DNA of 64,000 nt from Thermoproteota archaeon (GTDB lineage: Archaea; Korarchaeota; Korarchaeia; Korarchaeales; Korarchaeaceae): positions 57,066-121,065 of the forward strand of contig JAOZGP010000006.1 in NCBI GenBank assembly GCA_027491735.1. The letters are read 5' to 3'. The notes beneath the pieces were generated by a model. The model did not search any database. It was not told the DNA's origin and saw only the letters and a list, made by a program, of their open reading frames with translations. Positions 23,198 to 33,778 of this stretch are shown here, piece after piece. Within the stretch, counting starts at the first letter, position 1; each line of letters begins with the position of its first letter. A program made the position numbers and the translations under genes.

Positions 23198-25227
23198 GCG
23201 TGGCGGATCCGAAGATGATCAAGGTGGCCCTCGCAGGGAATCCGAATGTCGGCAAGTCCGTCATATTCAATAACCTGACAGGAGCTCACCAGCACGTTGG
23301 GAACTGGCCAGGGAAAACGATAGATAAGAAGGAGGGATTCCACAGGTTCGACGACAGGACCCTCTACATAATGGACCTTCCAGGGACCTACAGCCTGACC
23401 GCAATGTCTGTCGAGGAGGTCATAGCAAGGGACTACATAATATACGAGAGGCCGGACGTGGTGGTGAACGTGGTCGACGCCATGAACCTGGAGAGGAACC
23501 TGTACCTGACGTTGCAGCTCAAGGAGCTTGGAGCGAACGTGGTGATCGCCCTCAACAAGATGGATCTTATCAAGAAGGCGGGGATGAGGATAGACGTCAG
23601 GAAGCTCGAGGAGGAGCTTGGAGTTCCTGTGGTTCCAACAATCGCTCCGAAGAGGAGAGGAATGAGGGAGCTCGTTGCAGAGGTTGTGAGATCGGCTGAG
23701 AAGCATAGGAGCTCAAGGAGCTCCGAGGAGCCTCTCTCCTACGGAGAGGCTGAGAAGTTCATAAAGGAACTCCAAGAAATTGCCTCATCGATTGAGGGGG
23801 TGAGGAAGCTCTTCAATACGAGGTGGGTTGTGATCAAGATCCTCGAGGGAGATTCGGACGTGATGAGGAAGCTCTCTGAGGTGGAAGGAGGCGAGGAGCT
23901 GGTGAGGGCAGGAGAGGAGATTAGGAAGAGGATGAGCGGGGAGCTCGGAGATCCGGAGGTCGTCATCGCCGACGCTAGGTATGCGAGAATAAGGAAGGTG
24001 ATCTCCAAGGCTGTTGGTGTTCTCAAAAGGCTTCCTGCATCAGATCTACTGGACAAAGTTCTCCTCGACAGGATATTTGGCATACCGATCTTCCTGGTGA
24101 TCCTGTGGTGGTGGTTCCAGATGGCCTTCATAGGATCCACTCCCTTCTGCGACCTCCTTGGGGATGGCTTTGCTATGCTGGGTGAGGCTCTCTCAGGCCT
24201 GACGGGGAACACAGTGATGGACTACTTTCTCTTCGGAGAGTACGGGCTGATTCAGGGGTTGGGAGCAGTCCTGAGCTTCGTTCCTCTGATAATGTTCCTC
24301 TACTTCATACTATCTCTCCTCGAGGACTCGGGCTACATGGCTAGAGTGGCCTTCGTGATGGACAGGATCATGAGGAAGGTTGGGCTCTCTGGCAGGGCGA
24401 TAGTGCCCATGATAATGGGGTTCGGGTGCAACGTCCCTGCTGTCTACGCTACGAGGGTCATACCGGATGAGAAGGACAGGTTGATAGCGATATTGACGAA
24501 TCCGCTCATGCTCTGTGGAGCAAGGCTTGTCTTCTTCTCAGCAATAGCAGCTGCCTTCTTCGGGATCTATGCTGGGGACGTCCTCCTCTCCCTGTACCTC
24601 CTCGGGATCTTCCTGGCGTTCATGGTCGCACTGGCTTTGAGGAGAACAGTCTTCAGGGAGGCGGTCTCCCCGTTCATCCTGGAGTTTCCAGCATACCAGA
24701 AGCCGTCGTTCAGGGTGGCATTCGTCAGGATGTGGGACAGGGGATCCATGTACCTCAGGAAGGCTCTTGGGGTTATCCTGATAGGCCTCCTGATAATAGG
24801 AGCTCTCACTGTGACGGATGCAAGCACATTCACATTCACCACGGATCCCGAGAATAGCTTGATTGCGTCACTTGGCAGGAGTCTTCAGCCGATTTTCTCA
24901 CCTCTTCACTGGAGTTGGAGGCTGGTGGTAGCCATGGTCTTCGGGTTCGTTGCTAAGGAGATAGTTCTAGGAGCATCTGCCATGCTCTATGGGGTTGGTG
25001 AGGAGGAGATAGCCTCCAGGATGGCCGAGATGTACAGCCCGGTGGACATGTATGGGTACATGACCTTCATCCTCATCTACATGCCCTGCATAGTGACAGT
25101 CGCCGCCATAAGGCAGGAGACGGGGTCGTGGAAGTGGACCTCGTTCTCAGTGGTCTACGGCCTCATCCTTGCGTACCTTGTGAACTTGGTCGTCGTGACT
25201 CTCGGTCACCTGATCCTCGGGTGGTGA
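23194..25227 (+). CDS. feoB: Ferrous iron transporter FeoB
   Basis: G1 GNPNVGKS, G3 DLPGTYSL, G4 NKMD, membrane gate motifs MGFGCNVPAVYATR. Confidence 0.98.
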   Translation: MSVADPKMIKVALAGNPNVGKSVIFNNLTGAHQHVGNWPGKTIDKKEGFHRFDDRTLYIMDLPGTYSLTAMSVEEVIARDYIIYERPDVVVNVVDAMNLERNLYLTLQLKELGANVVIALNKMDLIKKAGMRIDVRKLEEELGVPVVPTIAPKRRGMRELVAEVVRSAEKHRSSRSSEEPLSYGEAEKFIKELQEIASSIEGVRKLFNTRWVVIKILEGDSDVMRKLSEVEGGEELVRAGEEIRKRMSGELGDPEVVIADARYARIRKVISKAVGVLKRLPASDLLDKVLLDRIFGIPIFLVILWWWFQMAFIGSTPFCDLLGDGFAMLGEALSGLTGNTVMDYFLFGEYGLIQGLGAVLSFVPLIMFLYFILSLLEDSGYMARVAFVMDRIMRKVGLSGRAIVPMIMGFGCNVPAVYATRVIPDEKDRLIAILTNPLMLCGARLVFFSAIAAAFFGIYAGDVLLSLYLLGIFLAFMVALALRRTVFREAVSPFILEFPAYQKPSFRVAFVRMWDRGSMYLRKALGVILIGLLIIGALTVTDASTFTFTTDPENSLIASLGRSLQPIFSPLHWSWRLVVAMVFGFVAKEIVLGASAMLYGVGEEEIASRMAEMYSPVDMYGYMTFILIYMPCIVTVAAIRQETGSWKWTSFSVVYGLILAYLVNLVVVTLGHLILGW

Positions 25228-25233
25228 GAATAC

Positions 25234-25758
25234 ATGGAGCGGGGACATAGTGAGTGGATTGGACGTGAGCCCCACAGGTGGGCCTATACCCTGGCAGCGT
25301 TGCTGTCTGTGCTGTACGTGATCTACGGGGCTCTTCAGCTCTACAACGGCATTGCCGACTGGTGGTTTCCCTGGATGGGAGGAGGAGCACAACTTGGTTT
25401 CGGGCTCGGCGAGTCCTATGTGCCGAACGTATTCCCCGATCCCTTCTCAGGACTTGCACTGGTGGTGATAGGAGCGATCTTCGCCAGAGCATTCCTCCTC
25501 TTTGTGAGAAGGGAGGAGTCCTCGAGGGGGTTCCTCTTCGTCGGGTGGATCCTGGCCCTGATGATGTTGATCCTGAACCTGACGGTGCTCCTGGCCGACA
25601 TCCTCGACACATACTATCCACTCATCTGGGGAGGAGAGGTGGAGATGTGGACCCTTGGAACGGATCCCTGGGGGATATCCCCCCATCTGGTGCTCGGAGC
25701 CATAGCAGCGCTCATTTATCCAGAGATCAGGGACGTCCTGAGGCAGCTCGTCACCTGA
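25234..25758 (+). CDS. Integral membrane protein downstream of feoB
   Basis: 174 aa, multiple hydrophobic segments, immediately follows feoB. Confidence 0.6.
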   Translation: MERGHSEWIGREPHRWAYTLAALLSVLYVIYGALQLYNGIADWWFPWMGGGAQLGFGLGESYVPNVFPDPFSGLALVVIGAIFARAFLLFVRREESSRGFLFVGWILALMMLILNLTVLLADILDTYYPLIWGGEVEMWTLGTDPWGISPHLVLGAIAALIYPEIRDVLRQLVT

Positions 25759-26315
25759 ACAATCTTTTTTGGGCTTACACAGGCCTTTTTCATGGATGAG
25801 GTGGATGAAGATGCACGACCACACTCTTATGGTTTAGAGAGGATCGACATAAGCGCAGAGCAAAAGCCGTTCTGGAACAGGGAAGAAGCGCTCTATGTTC
25901 ACATCCTCGCGATCAACTCAATGCCCGCGGAGATCCTCAGCGGTTTCAGCGCTATCTCACAGGTCTTCGCTGGAGGGCTGACCGGTGGGCGAATTCACCT
26001 TATCAATTCAAGCAACCGTAGCAGAACTGAGGTGAGGGAAAAGAGCCCATTCTAACACAGAAGGCGCTATTCTGGTGAACATACCTGCCTATCTAACGGT
26101 CTTGAGTTCACTCACTAAAATGCTTTGTGGACGAGAGCGGAGGATCGAGCAAGTCCCAACAAACGTTTCTGCGAGGAGAAGTAGAACTGTGAGGTTCGCC
26201 CAAGGGAGCTGACCTCATCCTTGAGGTGGTGGATCATCGCTGGGGCGTTAGCGTCCGAGTTCCATCTGGACAAGCTCTCAGCAAGCCCTCCCGTGGAGAC
26301 GTCCAGCATAGGACT

Positions 26316-27136
26316 TCAGAGGTCGCAGGGAGAGCTTTGCTCTCTGATGTGAGTCGCCAGCATTGCACTATAGGGATTTCCTCCCCTGACATATCCCCAG
26401 CTTCTTCCTCCCACATATTCTCCAAGCTTCAGGGCTCTGACGATATCATCAATGTCCGTTAACCTGGTGCTCTGGACGAAATGTACTCCCTCCTCGAGCA
26501 GGGGCTGGGGATGACACCCAGCAGTGGGGCCGACGAGCACAACAATCCCGATGGAGTGAGATAGTATCAGGTCTATTGTGTCATTGAGCAGGGCTGCTCC
26601 AGTCGCTATAACCGTTTTAGCCCTCCTGAGAAGCCTGAGCTCCACAGAATCACTCAAAGCAGTGCCACAACGCATTATAGGGTTTTTCTCCGTGAAGCAG
26701 TACTCAGAATTCCCCTTTCCTCCAGCAGTCTTCTGACCGGGGACATGTTTCCGATGACAAGCACGGGCTCCTTCAGGAACTCCAGGTACTCGAAGGGATC
26801 AACGAACTGAACGTTTCCTCTGAGCTCAAACCTCCAGAGCAGATAGGCCGATATGGCGTTAAGGAGAGCCACACCCAGGGCCCTCTCCAAGGGATTCATC
26901 GAGCTGATCAGATGTTCGATCTCCTCAACCGCAGGGGGTCTGGTCTTCTGACGAGGAGATCCAGACACGTCCTCCAGAAGGGTCGCTGCAACTCCCATCT
27001 CCCTTCCCCTAGGTCCTTCAACAACAACGTACGCATTCCTAAGGCAGATCCCATAGTCCAGAATGGCCGGATAGTTTATCCTGAGCTCCTCGTATCTGTT
27101 CAGGACCCACCTCAGTGCTCTATCCAGGAGGAACAT
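26316..27136 (-). pseudogene. DUF4213/DUF364-type protein split by a -1/+2 frameshift (ORFs 26675-27136 and 26316-26675)
   Basis: N-part ends EPVLVIGNMSPVRRLLEERGI. In another frame the DNA reads EYCFTEKNPIMRCGTALSDSVE and runs into RLLRRAKTVIATGAALLNDTIDLIL without a stop. Confidence 0.75.
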
Positions 27137-27261
27137 GGGATCACCTCACCGGAAGCGCCGGAAACAACATGGCCGCTTCAACTCCCACCATTGTGACCCG
27201 ACCTGGAGCGATCTCGAACTCTGAGGTCAGCAGCCCTGTTGGTACACGAGGGTCTGCCGGA

Positions 27262-27825
27262 TCACCTCTCTCGAGCTCGGGGCAGTGCTCCCTCACCACA
27301 ACAACCTCTCATCCTAGCGAACCACAGCAGAGCAGCGATGGTCTTGACGTCCACGATCTCCCCGATCATCCTGAAGGCCTCATCGACGCGGATCCTGTGG
27401 ACCTCTATCCTCTCAGATGGCTCCGGGTGCATCTCCCCCCTCGAGAGGTCCGTGGCGAGGAAGAAGTGCATCCTCTCAGTTCCATATCCTGGAATTAGGT
27501 ACGCCTCAAACATCTTCTCAAGCCTGCCGGCTCTGAGCCCGGTTTCTTCCTCAAGTTCTCTCCTAGCACATTCCTCGGGGCTTTCTCCCTCCTCTAAAGT
27601 TCCTGCTGGTATCTCCCACATGCATCCATCGATCGCACACCTGTACTGCCTCAGCAGGTAGATGTGGTCGTCCTCGTAGGGGAGTATTGAGACCGATCCA
27701 GGATGCCTCACAACCTCCCTCACCACCCCCTCCACCTCCCTGACCTCCAGGGTAATAACCCTCCCTCTGTAGAGGAGCTTGAGCTCCCCCCTATCCTTCT
27801 CACGGGCTAGTGGATCTCCAGTCAT
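27262..27825 (-). CDS. NUDIX hydrolase (ADP-ribose pyrophosphatase-like)
   Basis: NUDIX box GTLEEGESPEECARRELEEETGLRAG. Confidence 0.93.
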   Translation of the reverse strand: MTGDPLAREKDRGELKLLYRGRVITLEVREVEGVVREVVRHPGSVSILPYEDDHIYLLRQYRCAIDGCMWEIPAGTLEEGESPEECARRELEEETGLRAGRLEKMFEAYLIPGYGTERMHFFLATDLSRGEMHPEPSERIEVHRIRVDEAFRMIGEIVDVKTIAALLWFARMRGCCGEGALPRARER

Positions 27826-27997
27826 CCTTCAAATCGGGTGACAAAAACATAAATGCTTTTTGAAAGCCCTCCACAGAGCCGCACCTTCTCCTTGCCTCTC
27901 ATCCTCCACGCCTTCTGCTGATTGACATTTAAATATCGAACCTGTGGAGCTATGGAAAAATCCATCAGTGGATTAAGGATCTCGCGAAGAATACAGT

Positions 27998-28260
27998 ATG
28001 AAATATATCCCAGTTGAAGAGGAATATACGTCAAAGACATGTCCTCTTTGCGGAGAAGTCCACGAAAATGGTAGAAAACACAGAGGCTTATTCGTTTGTC
28101 CTGTTAAGAACTATGAATGCAGATTTAGTGAGCGCTTTTAATATACCCCATAACGGTGAGTCCCCGCAGGAGGGTAGCCGTAACGGGGATAAGACCGCTC
28201 CCTTAAGTCTACTCCCCGTCCTTGCAGGAACCCTCGCCCTTTAGGGCCGGGGGGGGGGGG
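27998..28260 (+). mobile_element. Decayed 3' end of an IS200/IS605-type tnpB with right-end hairpin region
   Basis: MKYIPVEEEYTSKTCPLCGEVHENGRKHRGLFVCP, then after a frameshift MNADLVSAFNI, then CCCTCGCCCTTTAGGGC hairpin and a 12-G run. Confidence 0.8.
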
Positions 28261-28316
28261 CAGAGTGGAACACTTTTTAAGTTCTCCTCTGTGGAGGACT
28301 GTTAGCAGGACCTGAC

Positions 28317-29270
28317 ATGAATAACATCCTAGGTTGCCTTGAGAAGGTTCTAACATTGCTCGTGGAGAAGAATCTCAAGGAGATATCACCGACAATCAAC
28401 TATCTGCATGGACCGGATTTTCACGAGGCCTTAGGACTAAGTCGTGATGAATGTCCCGATCTGAGTGAGGTTCTCGAGACCCTTGTGGAGGAGGGAGTGC
28501 TCAGGAAGCACAAGGTGGGGAGCATTCCATCCTGCCCGAGTTGCGGTTCCTTCAAGCTCATGGTTAGGCTCACGTGTCCTGTATGTGGTTCCATCAACAT
28601 AAGAAAAGTTGATTCAATAACGCATCTGGCTTGTGGCTTCACCGCTCCCTCTGATAAGTTCGAATACGGGGATCTGCTGAGATGTCCTAGCTGCGGGAAG
28701 ACCCTTAAGGCTTTGGGCGTTGATTACGGCAGGTTCACTGATGCCATATTATGCGATGATTGTGGCAAGCTCTCCTTCTCCCCCAGGGTGATCTTTGAGT
28801 GTTCCGACTGCGGAACGGTATCAACTGAGAAGGAGCTATCTCTCAAACCTGTGTACAGATATGAAGTTGTAAGTGAGAGACTGCTTGCCAGAAGGCCTAT
28901 AGCGGCAGATGTGGTGAGGCTGCTGAGGGAAAGGGGGTTTGATGTAAAAGCCCCGAAGGAGGTCATCGGTCTCTCAGGCGTGGTTCATAGGTTCTCCCTA
29001 GCCGCTCGCAGAGGTGGAAAAGAACACATCATTGATATAGTTCGCTCTAATGAAGCTGTTGATGAATATAGAATCTTGGCGCTTTTCGGCAAGATGATGG
29101 ACTCCTCGCTGAAGAAGGCCATCCTGATAGCAATACCTAAGGCCAGCGAGAACGCTAAAACTCTCGCCGGAAGCCTCGGTATAAGAGTTATAGAGGCATC
29201 ATGCCTGGATGAGGTGATTGACAAAATAACGGACATTATGGAGGAGCTCGAAGAGAAAGAAGATCTTTAG
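28317..29270 (+). CDS. TackOD1-like multi-zinc-ribbon protein
   Basis: CPSCGSFKLMVRLTCPVCGSINIRKVDSITHLACGF, CPSCGK, CDDCGKLSF, CSDCGTVSTEKE. Confidence 0.72.
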   Translation: MNNILGCLEKVLTLLVEKNLKEISPTINYLHGPDFHEALGLSRDECPDLSEVLETLVEEGVLRKHKVGSIPSCPSCGSFKLMVRLTCPVCGSINIRKVDSITHLACGFTAPSDKFEYGDLLRCPSCGKTLKALGVDYGRFTDAILCDDCGKLSFSPRVIFECSDCGTVSTEKELSLKPVYRYEVVSERLLARRPIAADVVRLLRERGFDVKAPKEVIGLSGVVHRFSLAARRGGKEHIIDIVRSNEAVDEYRILALFGKMMDSSLKKAILIAIPKASENAKTLAGSLGIRVIEASCLDEVIDKITDIMEELEEKEDL

Positions 29271-29417
29271 AGGTACTAAAGCAAGACCTTCCCGTTCCAT
29301 CGGAGGACATCTCAGTGAAATCACCCTTCTTAATGTGTTATTGGACACTACGGTGTTAGTTTGAATCCAAAATTAATAAGTGTGAGTGTATTCAACCGAT
29401 TCATGGCATAGAATCGA

Positions 29418-30396
29418 ATGGAGATGTCCTCAGACAGGTGGTCAAGACCAGAAGCCCTCAGGCTGCTCAATCTTATGTTGACTGGAACTCTAAGCGAGAT
29501 AAAGCCTAAGTACAACCCAGTCACTGGGTATGAGTACTGCAGTGAGCTCTCAAGAGAGGGAATACTGTCGTGTAGAGAGGCTCTTGCTTTGATAGAGAAG
29601 CTCGTTGAGATGGGAGTCCTGAGAAAGGAGCTTCATGATACAGTTGCTTCATGCCGCAACTGCGGCTCAGAGGTCTTCATTGTCAGAGCAACATGTCCTT
29701 ACTGCGGTTCGCTGAACTTCTCTAAGGGTGTAGTCATAGAGCACCTGGTATGTGGATACATTGGTCTTGAAGAGGATTTTCATAGGGAGGGATCTGGAAA
29801 GAAAATATGTCCTAAATGCAGGAAAGAACTCAAACAGCAGGGCATTGACTTCCTCAAGGCTGCGAAAATTTACAAGTGTAACTCATGCGGTGACTTCTTC
29901 TCTGCTCCATCCCTCATATATAGATGCCTTGGAGTGTGGGTATGAGAACAGGATGGTGGACTTGAAGCCGAAGGAGATCTACAAATACGTCGTAATTCCA
30001 GAGAATCTAAAAAGGAAGATCCCCTTGGTGGGGCTCATCAGCGCTCTCAAGGAGATGCTCGACCCCATGGGCTATGAGATCATCTGGCCGAATGCCTCCG
30101 TGAGAATCCGATCTGGTGCGAGCCTGAGGTTTGATGCCATCATCCGTGAGAAAGGGAAAGACCACCTCATTGCTGTGCTCGAGTTCCTCATGGATGAACC
30201 TCTGGATGACGAAAGAATTATGGCCTTCATTGCAGGAGCGGTAAAAGCTGGCTCAAAACACGCGATCATGATATACCAGGGAAATCCGGATTCCTCCGTG
30301 AAGATCATCGCCTCCAGGTTTGGTATCAGGTTAATCGGTTTGACTAGTCCGGAGAAAACCGCAGAAGAAATCCTCAGGATCTTGTCATCTGGATGA
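29418..30396 (+). pseudogene. Second TackOD1-like paralogue disrupted by an apparent single-G insertion (ORFs 29418-29945 and 29752-30396)
   Basis: First frame ends SLIYRCLGVWV*. Removing one G from TGCCTTGGAGTGTGGGTATGAG gives SLIYRCLECGYENRMVDLKPKEIYKYVV, matching the upstream paralogue. Confidence 0.8.
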
Positions 30397-30405
30397 GGTG
30401 GAATT

Positions 30406-31896
30406 TTGAGACGAATCTACCTCACCTTATCACTGATATACCTGAACATGGTCGTCATAACTATCGTGATAGGAGGTCTGCTCACGTTCGTGTCCTTCCT
30501 TCTAACCGTAGCGATGGTCTCCTTCTTCCTGGTTCAAGCAGGCATATCCCTTAAATCTAGGAGGGCCAAGCTCATTGGAGAAAAACTTCTCCCTTATACT
30601 ATCTTCATTTTTCCGTTCATTGTAGCCCTGTTGACCTCCTACGAGATCCAAAACATCTATGAGAGGATCCTTCTCAGCATACTGGCATTCGGCCTCACGA
30701 TAATAAGCTGGCACTACCTCTTCCTCGTTCCGTTGGCAATTTACTATAAAAATTTGGAGGAAAGGGAGAGGGAGGAGCCTCTCCTCTACAGACCTATGGT
30801 CAGCGTGATAATTCCAGCAAGAAATGAGGAGAAGGTCATAGAACATGCTATAAAATCAGTTTTGGAGTCAGATTATGAGCCCAAGGAGGTTATAATAGTT
30901 GATGACGCATCAACTGATAGAACTTTTGAGGTAGCCCTGAAGTACCAAGGATCCAAGGTGAAGGTGCTCAGAAGAGAGGTAGGGGGTCTTGGAAAAGCGA
31001 GGGCACTTAACTTTGGTCTCAGATTCTCCAAGGGAGATGTGATAATTTTTATGGATGCTGATACTCTCATAGGAAGGGATGCCATAAGGGAGCTCGTGAG
31101 AAAGCTCCAGAATCCAAGCATCTTAGCGGTATCTGGAAATGTTGTAGTAAGGAACAGAACAAATCTCCTCACAAAACTTCAAGCGATAGAGTACATAGTA
31201 AGCTTTCACCTCTTCAGAAAGGGTCTCAGTATTTTCGGCGCAGTTCCAATAATATCGGGAGCTCTTGGGGCTTTTAGAAGGGACGTAGTGGAGGTCACCG
31301 GTCTCTATGATGTTGACATAGTAACTGAGGATTTCGACATAACAGTAAAGACCTTGAAACTGGGGAGAGTGGTGCAGGCAAGCTCGTATGCAGTTGCTTA
31401 CACAGAAGTTCCGGAAAGGCTGGGGGATCTATACAGGCAGAGATTGAGGTGGTACAGGGGGGCTTTCGAGGTTCTGTTCAAGCATAGGGATGTGATGTTC
31501 TATCACGGATCCTTCGGTCATCTGAGGGCTTTGGACTTTCCGCTTATGATAATGAACAACTTGTTAATTCCAGTGATAGATGTAGCATCCATAATTTCTA
31601 TAATCCTGGCAATTCTCAGGGGACTGCTGATCCCTCTGGCTGTTCAGGTCCTTCTCTTCTCTACACTTCAATTTTTGATAACACTGGCAGCCATTCAAAT
31701 AGCTGGGGAGGAGAATGTTTCGCTGGCAGCGATACCGCTTTTTGCTGTGGGATACAAACAGCTCCATGAGTTGATAATGCTAAAAAGCTTTATCGATGTC
31801 CTTTACGCCAAACTAAGAGGGAGGAGCTTTGAGTGGACTTTTATAGAGAGGAAGGGACTGAAGCAGCTCTACCTCCACCGGAGTAACTCTCAGTGA
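30406..31896 (+). CDS. Membrane glycosyltransferase family 2
   Basis: VSVIIPARNEEKVIEHAIKSVLESDYEPKEVIIVDDASTD, DADT, TEDFD, RQRLRWYRG. Confidence 0.94.
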   Translation: MRRIYLTLSLIYLNMVVITIVIGGLLTFVSFLLTVAMVSFFLVQAGISLKSRRAKLIGEKLLPYTIFIFPFIVALLTSYEIQNIYERILLSILAFGLTIISWHYLFLVPLAIYYKNLEEREREEPLLYRPMVSVIIPARNEEKVIEHAIKSVLESDYEPKEVIIVDDASTDRTFEVALKYQGSKVKVLRREVGGLGKARALNFGLRFSKGDVIIFMDADTLIGRDAIRELVRKLQNPSILAVSGNVVVRNRTNLLTKLQAIEYIVSFHLFRKGLSIFGAVPIISGALGAFRRDVVEVTGLYDVDIVTEDFDITVKTLKLGRVVQASSYAVAYTEVPERLGDLYRQRLRWYRGAFEVLFKHRDVMFYHGSFGHLRALDFPLMIMNNLLIPVIDVASIISIILAILRGLLIPLAVQVLLFSTLQFLITLAAIQIAGEENVSLAAIPLFAVGYKQLHELIMLKSFIDVLYAKLRGRSFEWTFIERKGLKQLYLHRSNSQ

Positions 31897-32916
31897 AGCC
31901 CTCCTTCTTCCTATCCTGATGTATCTTATCTTTCCTTAATTTTCCTTAATTTCAATCTCTCCAGATAGCTGACAGCAAAACACTCAAGCAGGCCTCGATG
32001 CCTCTTTCACCAAACACAGTCGCTCCATACCCGTCGATCTCTATCTTAATCCATCAAATGTTTAGCAGTTACGCAAGCCAGATGTTCTGGGGCTCCTGAG
32101 GCTCCACGTGGGCCTGAGCTATCTCGTTTCAGCAGTTGGCAACATCGGTTCTAGGACGGTTGGAAGGTACATCAAGGAGCAGCTGTATCGGAGTTGACAG
32201 GTTCAAACTCAAGCCTATGAAGGATCAGAAGAAGGACCCGTTCAGCTCACGCGGAATGTCTACAGTTCTCTGGAATGAAATGAATTACAAGCGCGGCCAG
32301 TCTTTCTTTACAGAAGAGATCGACTGAGATACCAAAAAGGAGTACGAGGAGTTCAAGAGAATCTCAGTTCTGCAACAACACAGCAAATGATTAGGGAGAA
32401 CAACGAAGCTTGGCGGAGCTTCCTGGAACTTTAAGGCTTAAACAGAACGGCAGACTATCCAAGCATGTACACAAGGTCTCATCTTCTCGCTGCTGGAAGG
32501 ACAGGCCAACTAGCAAAGGAAAGCCAGACCCGCCCTCCTGGCCAATGAGCTCAAACTGATTCCCTGTTCGACATCTTCCCTCACAATCAATTTTCCCCTT
32601 CTCCTTTCTACCTATTCCAGATAAGCAACAACTCGTCGATGGAGGATGCCCCGATGGTCGGTTCCATCTCTTTTGCACACCAGTCTTACAAGCGAAAGCG
32701 ATCTGCAGAAAGGGGTTTGAGGCATCTCTTCATCCGGCGTAGACTCCGACCTGAACGATCTCTTCAACTAGGGTATTTCATGAGCAGCCTCCACTGAACT
32801 CCGGAGCTTTGTAGACTCCGGCTCGATTTCGATCGGAACGTCGATCCGCGGTACCTCACCTTGCATCCACGATTCGGGAGTGGGAAAAGTTTTACGAGGA
32901 AAGATTTATCTTCTAC

Positions 32917-33603
32917 ATGAGGAGGGAACTTTTGATGACCTTCAAAGAGGAGCTGTTCAATCTCCTAAACGAGGATGAGGAGTTCAGGAAGGAGCTCACC
33001 GACAAACTCGGGATCAGTGAGATCTACAAGGAGATCAGAAATTTGAACGTGAGATTTAATGAAATGCTTGATGAAATAAGAAAGCATACCCTGATTCTGA
33101 GGGAGCATGCCCGGATAGTAAGTGAACAGTTGAAGCGCCTTGAGGAGCACGATCGCAAGTTCAACGAGATCCTTGAGGAGATAAAGAACATCAAGATCTC
33201 ACAGGCAGAGATGTCCGGGAGAATAGAGGCGCTCTCGAGGACTTACTACTCGATAAGTTCCACGCTTGGGGATCTGGTTGAAGACTGGCTTCTGACCAAG
33301 TTCGAGGAGGAGCTCAGGAGGGAGGGACTGAATCTTAAGGAGATGAGAAGGATAACTGTAGATGGAAGGGAGATAGACGCTATCCTGAGGGACGACGAGG
33401 CCGTGGTGGTGGAGGTCAGCTCCACGGTCAAGGCAGCGGATGTCCTCAAGATAGATGAGGAGGCCGAGCTCATATCGAAGATGCTCAGAAGGAACGTCAG
33501 AAAGGTTATACTTGGAATGAAAGCCGATAAAAAAGCCATAGATCTGGCCAAAGGGAAGGGAGTTGAGATAAAGGTTAGGTTTGGAGTTCCAGCCTCTCCA
33601 TGA
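32917..33603 (+). CDS. Coiled-coil protein with PD-(D/E)XK-like C-terminus (DUF3782-like)
   Basis: Long N-terminal coiled coil, then DGREIDAILRDDEAVVVEVSSTVKAADV. Confidence 0.65.
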   Translation: MRRELLMTFKEELFNLLNEDEEFRKELTDKLGISEIYKEIRNLNVRFNEMLDEIRKHTLILREHARIVSEQLKRLEEHDRKFNEILEEIKNIKISQAEMSGRIEALSRTYYSISSTLGDLVEDWLLTKFEEELRREGLNLKEMRRITVDGREIDAILRDDEAVVVEVSSTVKAADVLKIDEEAELISKMLRRNVRKVILGMKADKKAIDLAKGKGVEIKVRFGVPASP

Positions 33604-33778
33604 CACCACCATATGCCTGAAGCTCAGATCTTCTGTTTTTCACAGGATCCTGTAGAAACTTAGCCTTTCTGGCTACCCACCACTTTAGTAGGGGATGAAG
33701 TGGAAGCCTAAAGGGCTATGAACACAAGGACGATGGATGCCTTAGGAGGAAGAACCTCCTATTTCAGTGGGGAGGGTG

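Noticed and set aside
22912-23706. Long minus-strand ORF opposite feoA/feoB
   Set aside because: Antisense shadow of high-GC feo coding sequence; no motif, and the plus-strand genes are unambiguous.
25163-25824. Overlapping ORFs 25163-25621 (-), 25278-25799 (+), 25447-25824 (-)
   Set aside because: Shadow frames of the membrane protein at 25234-25758; compositionally non-protein-like.
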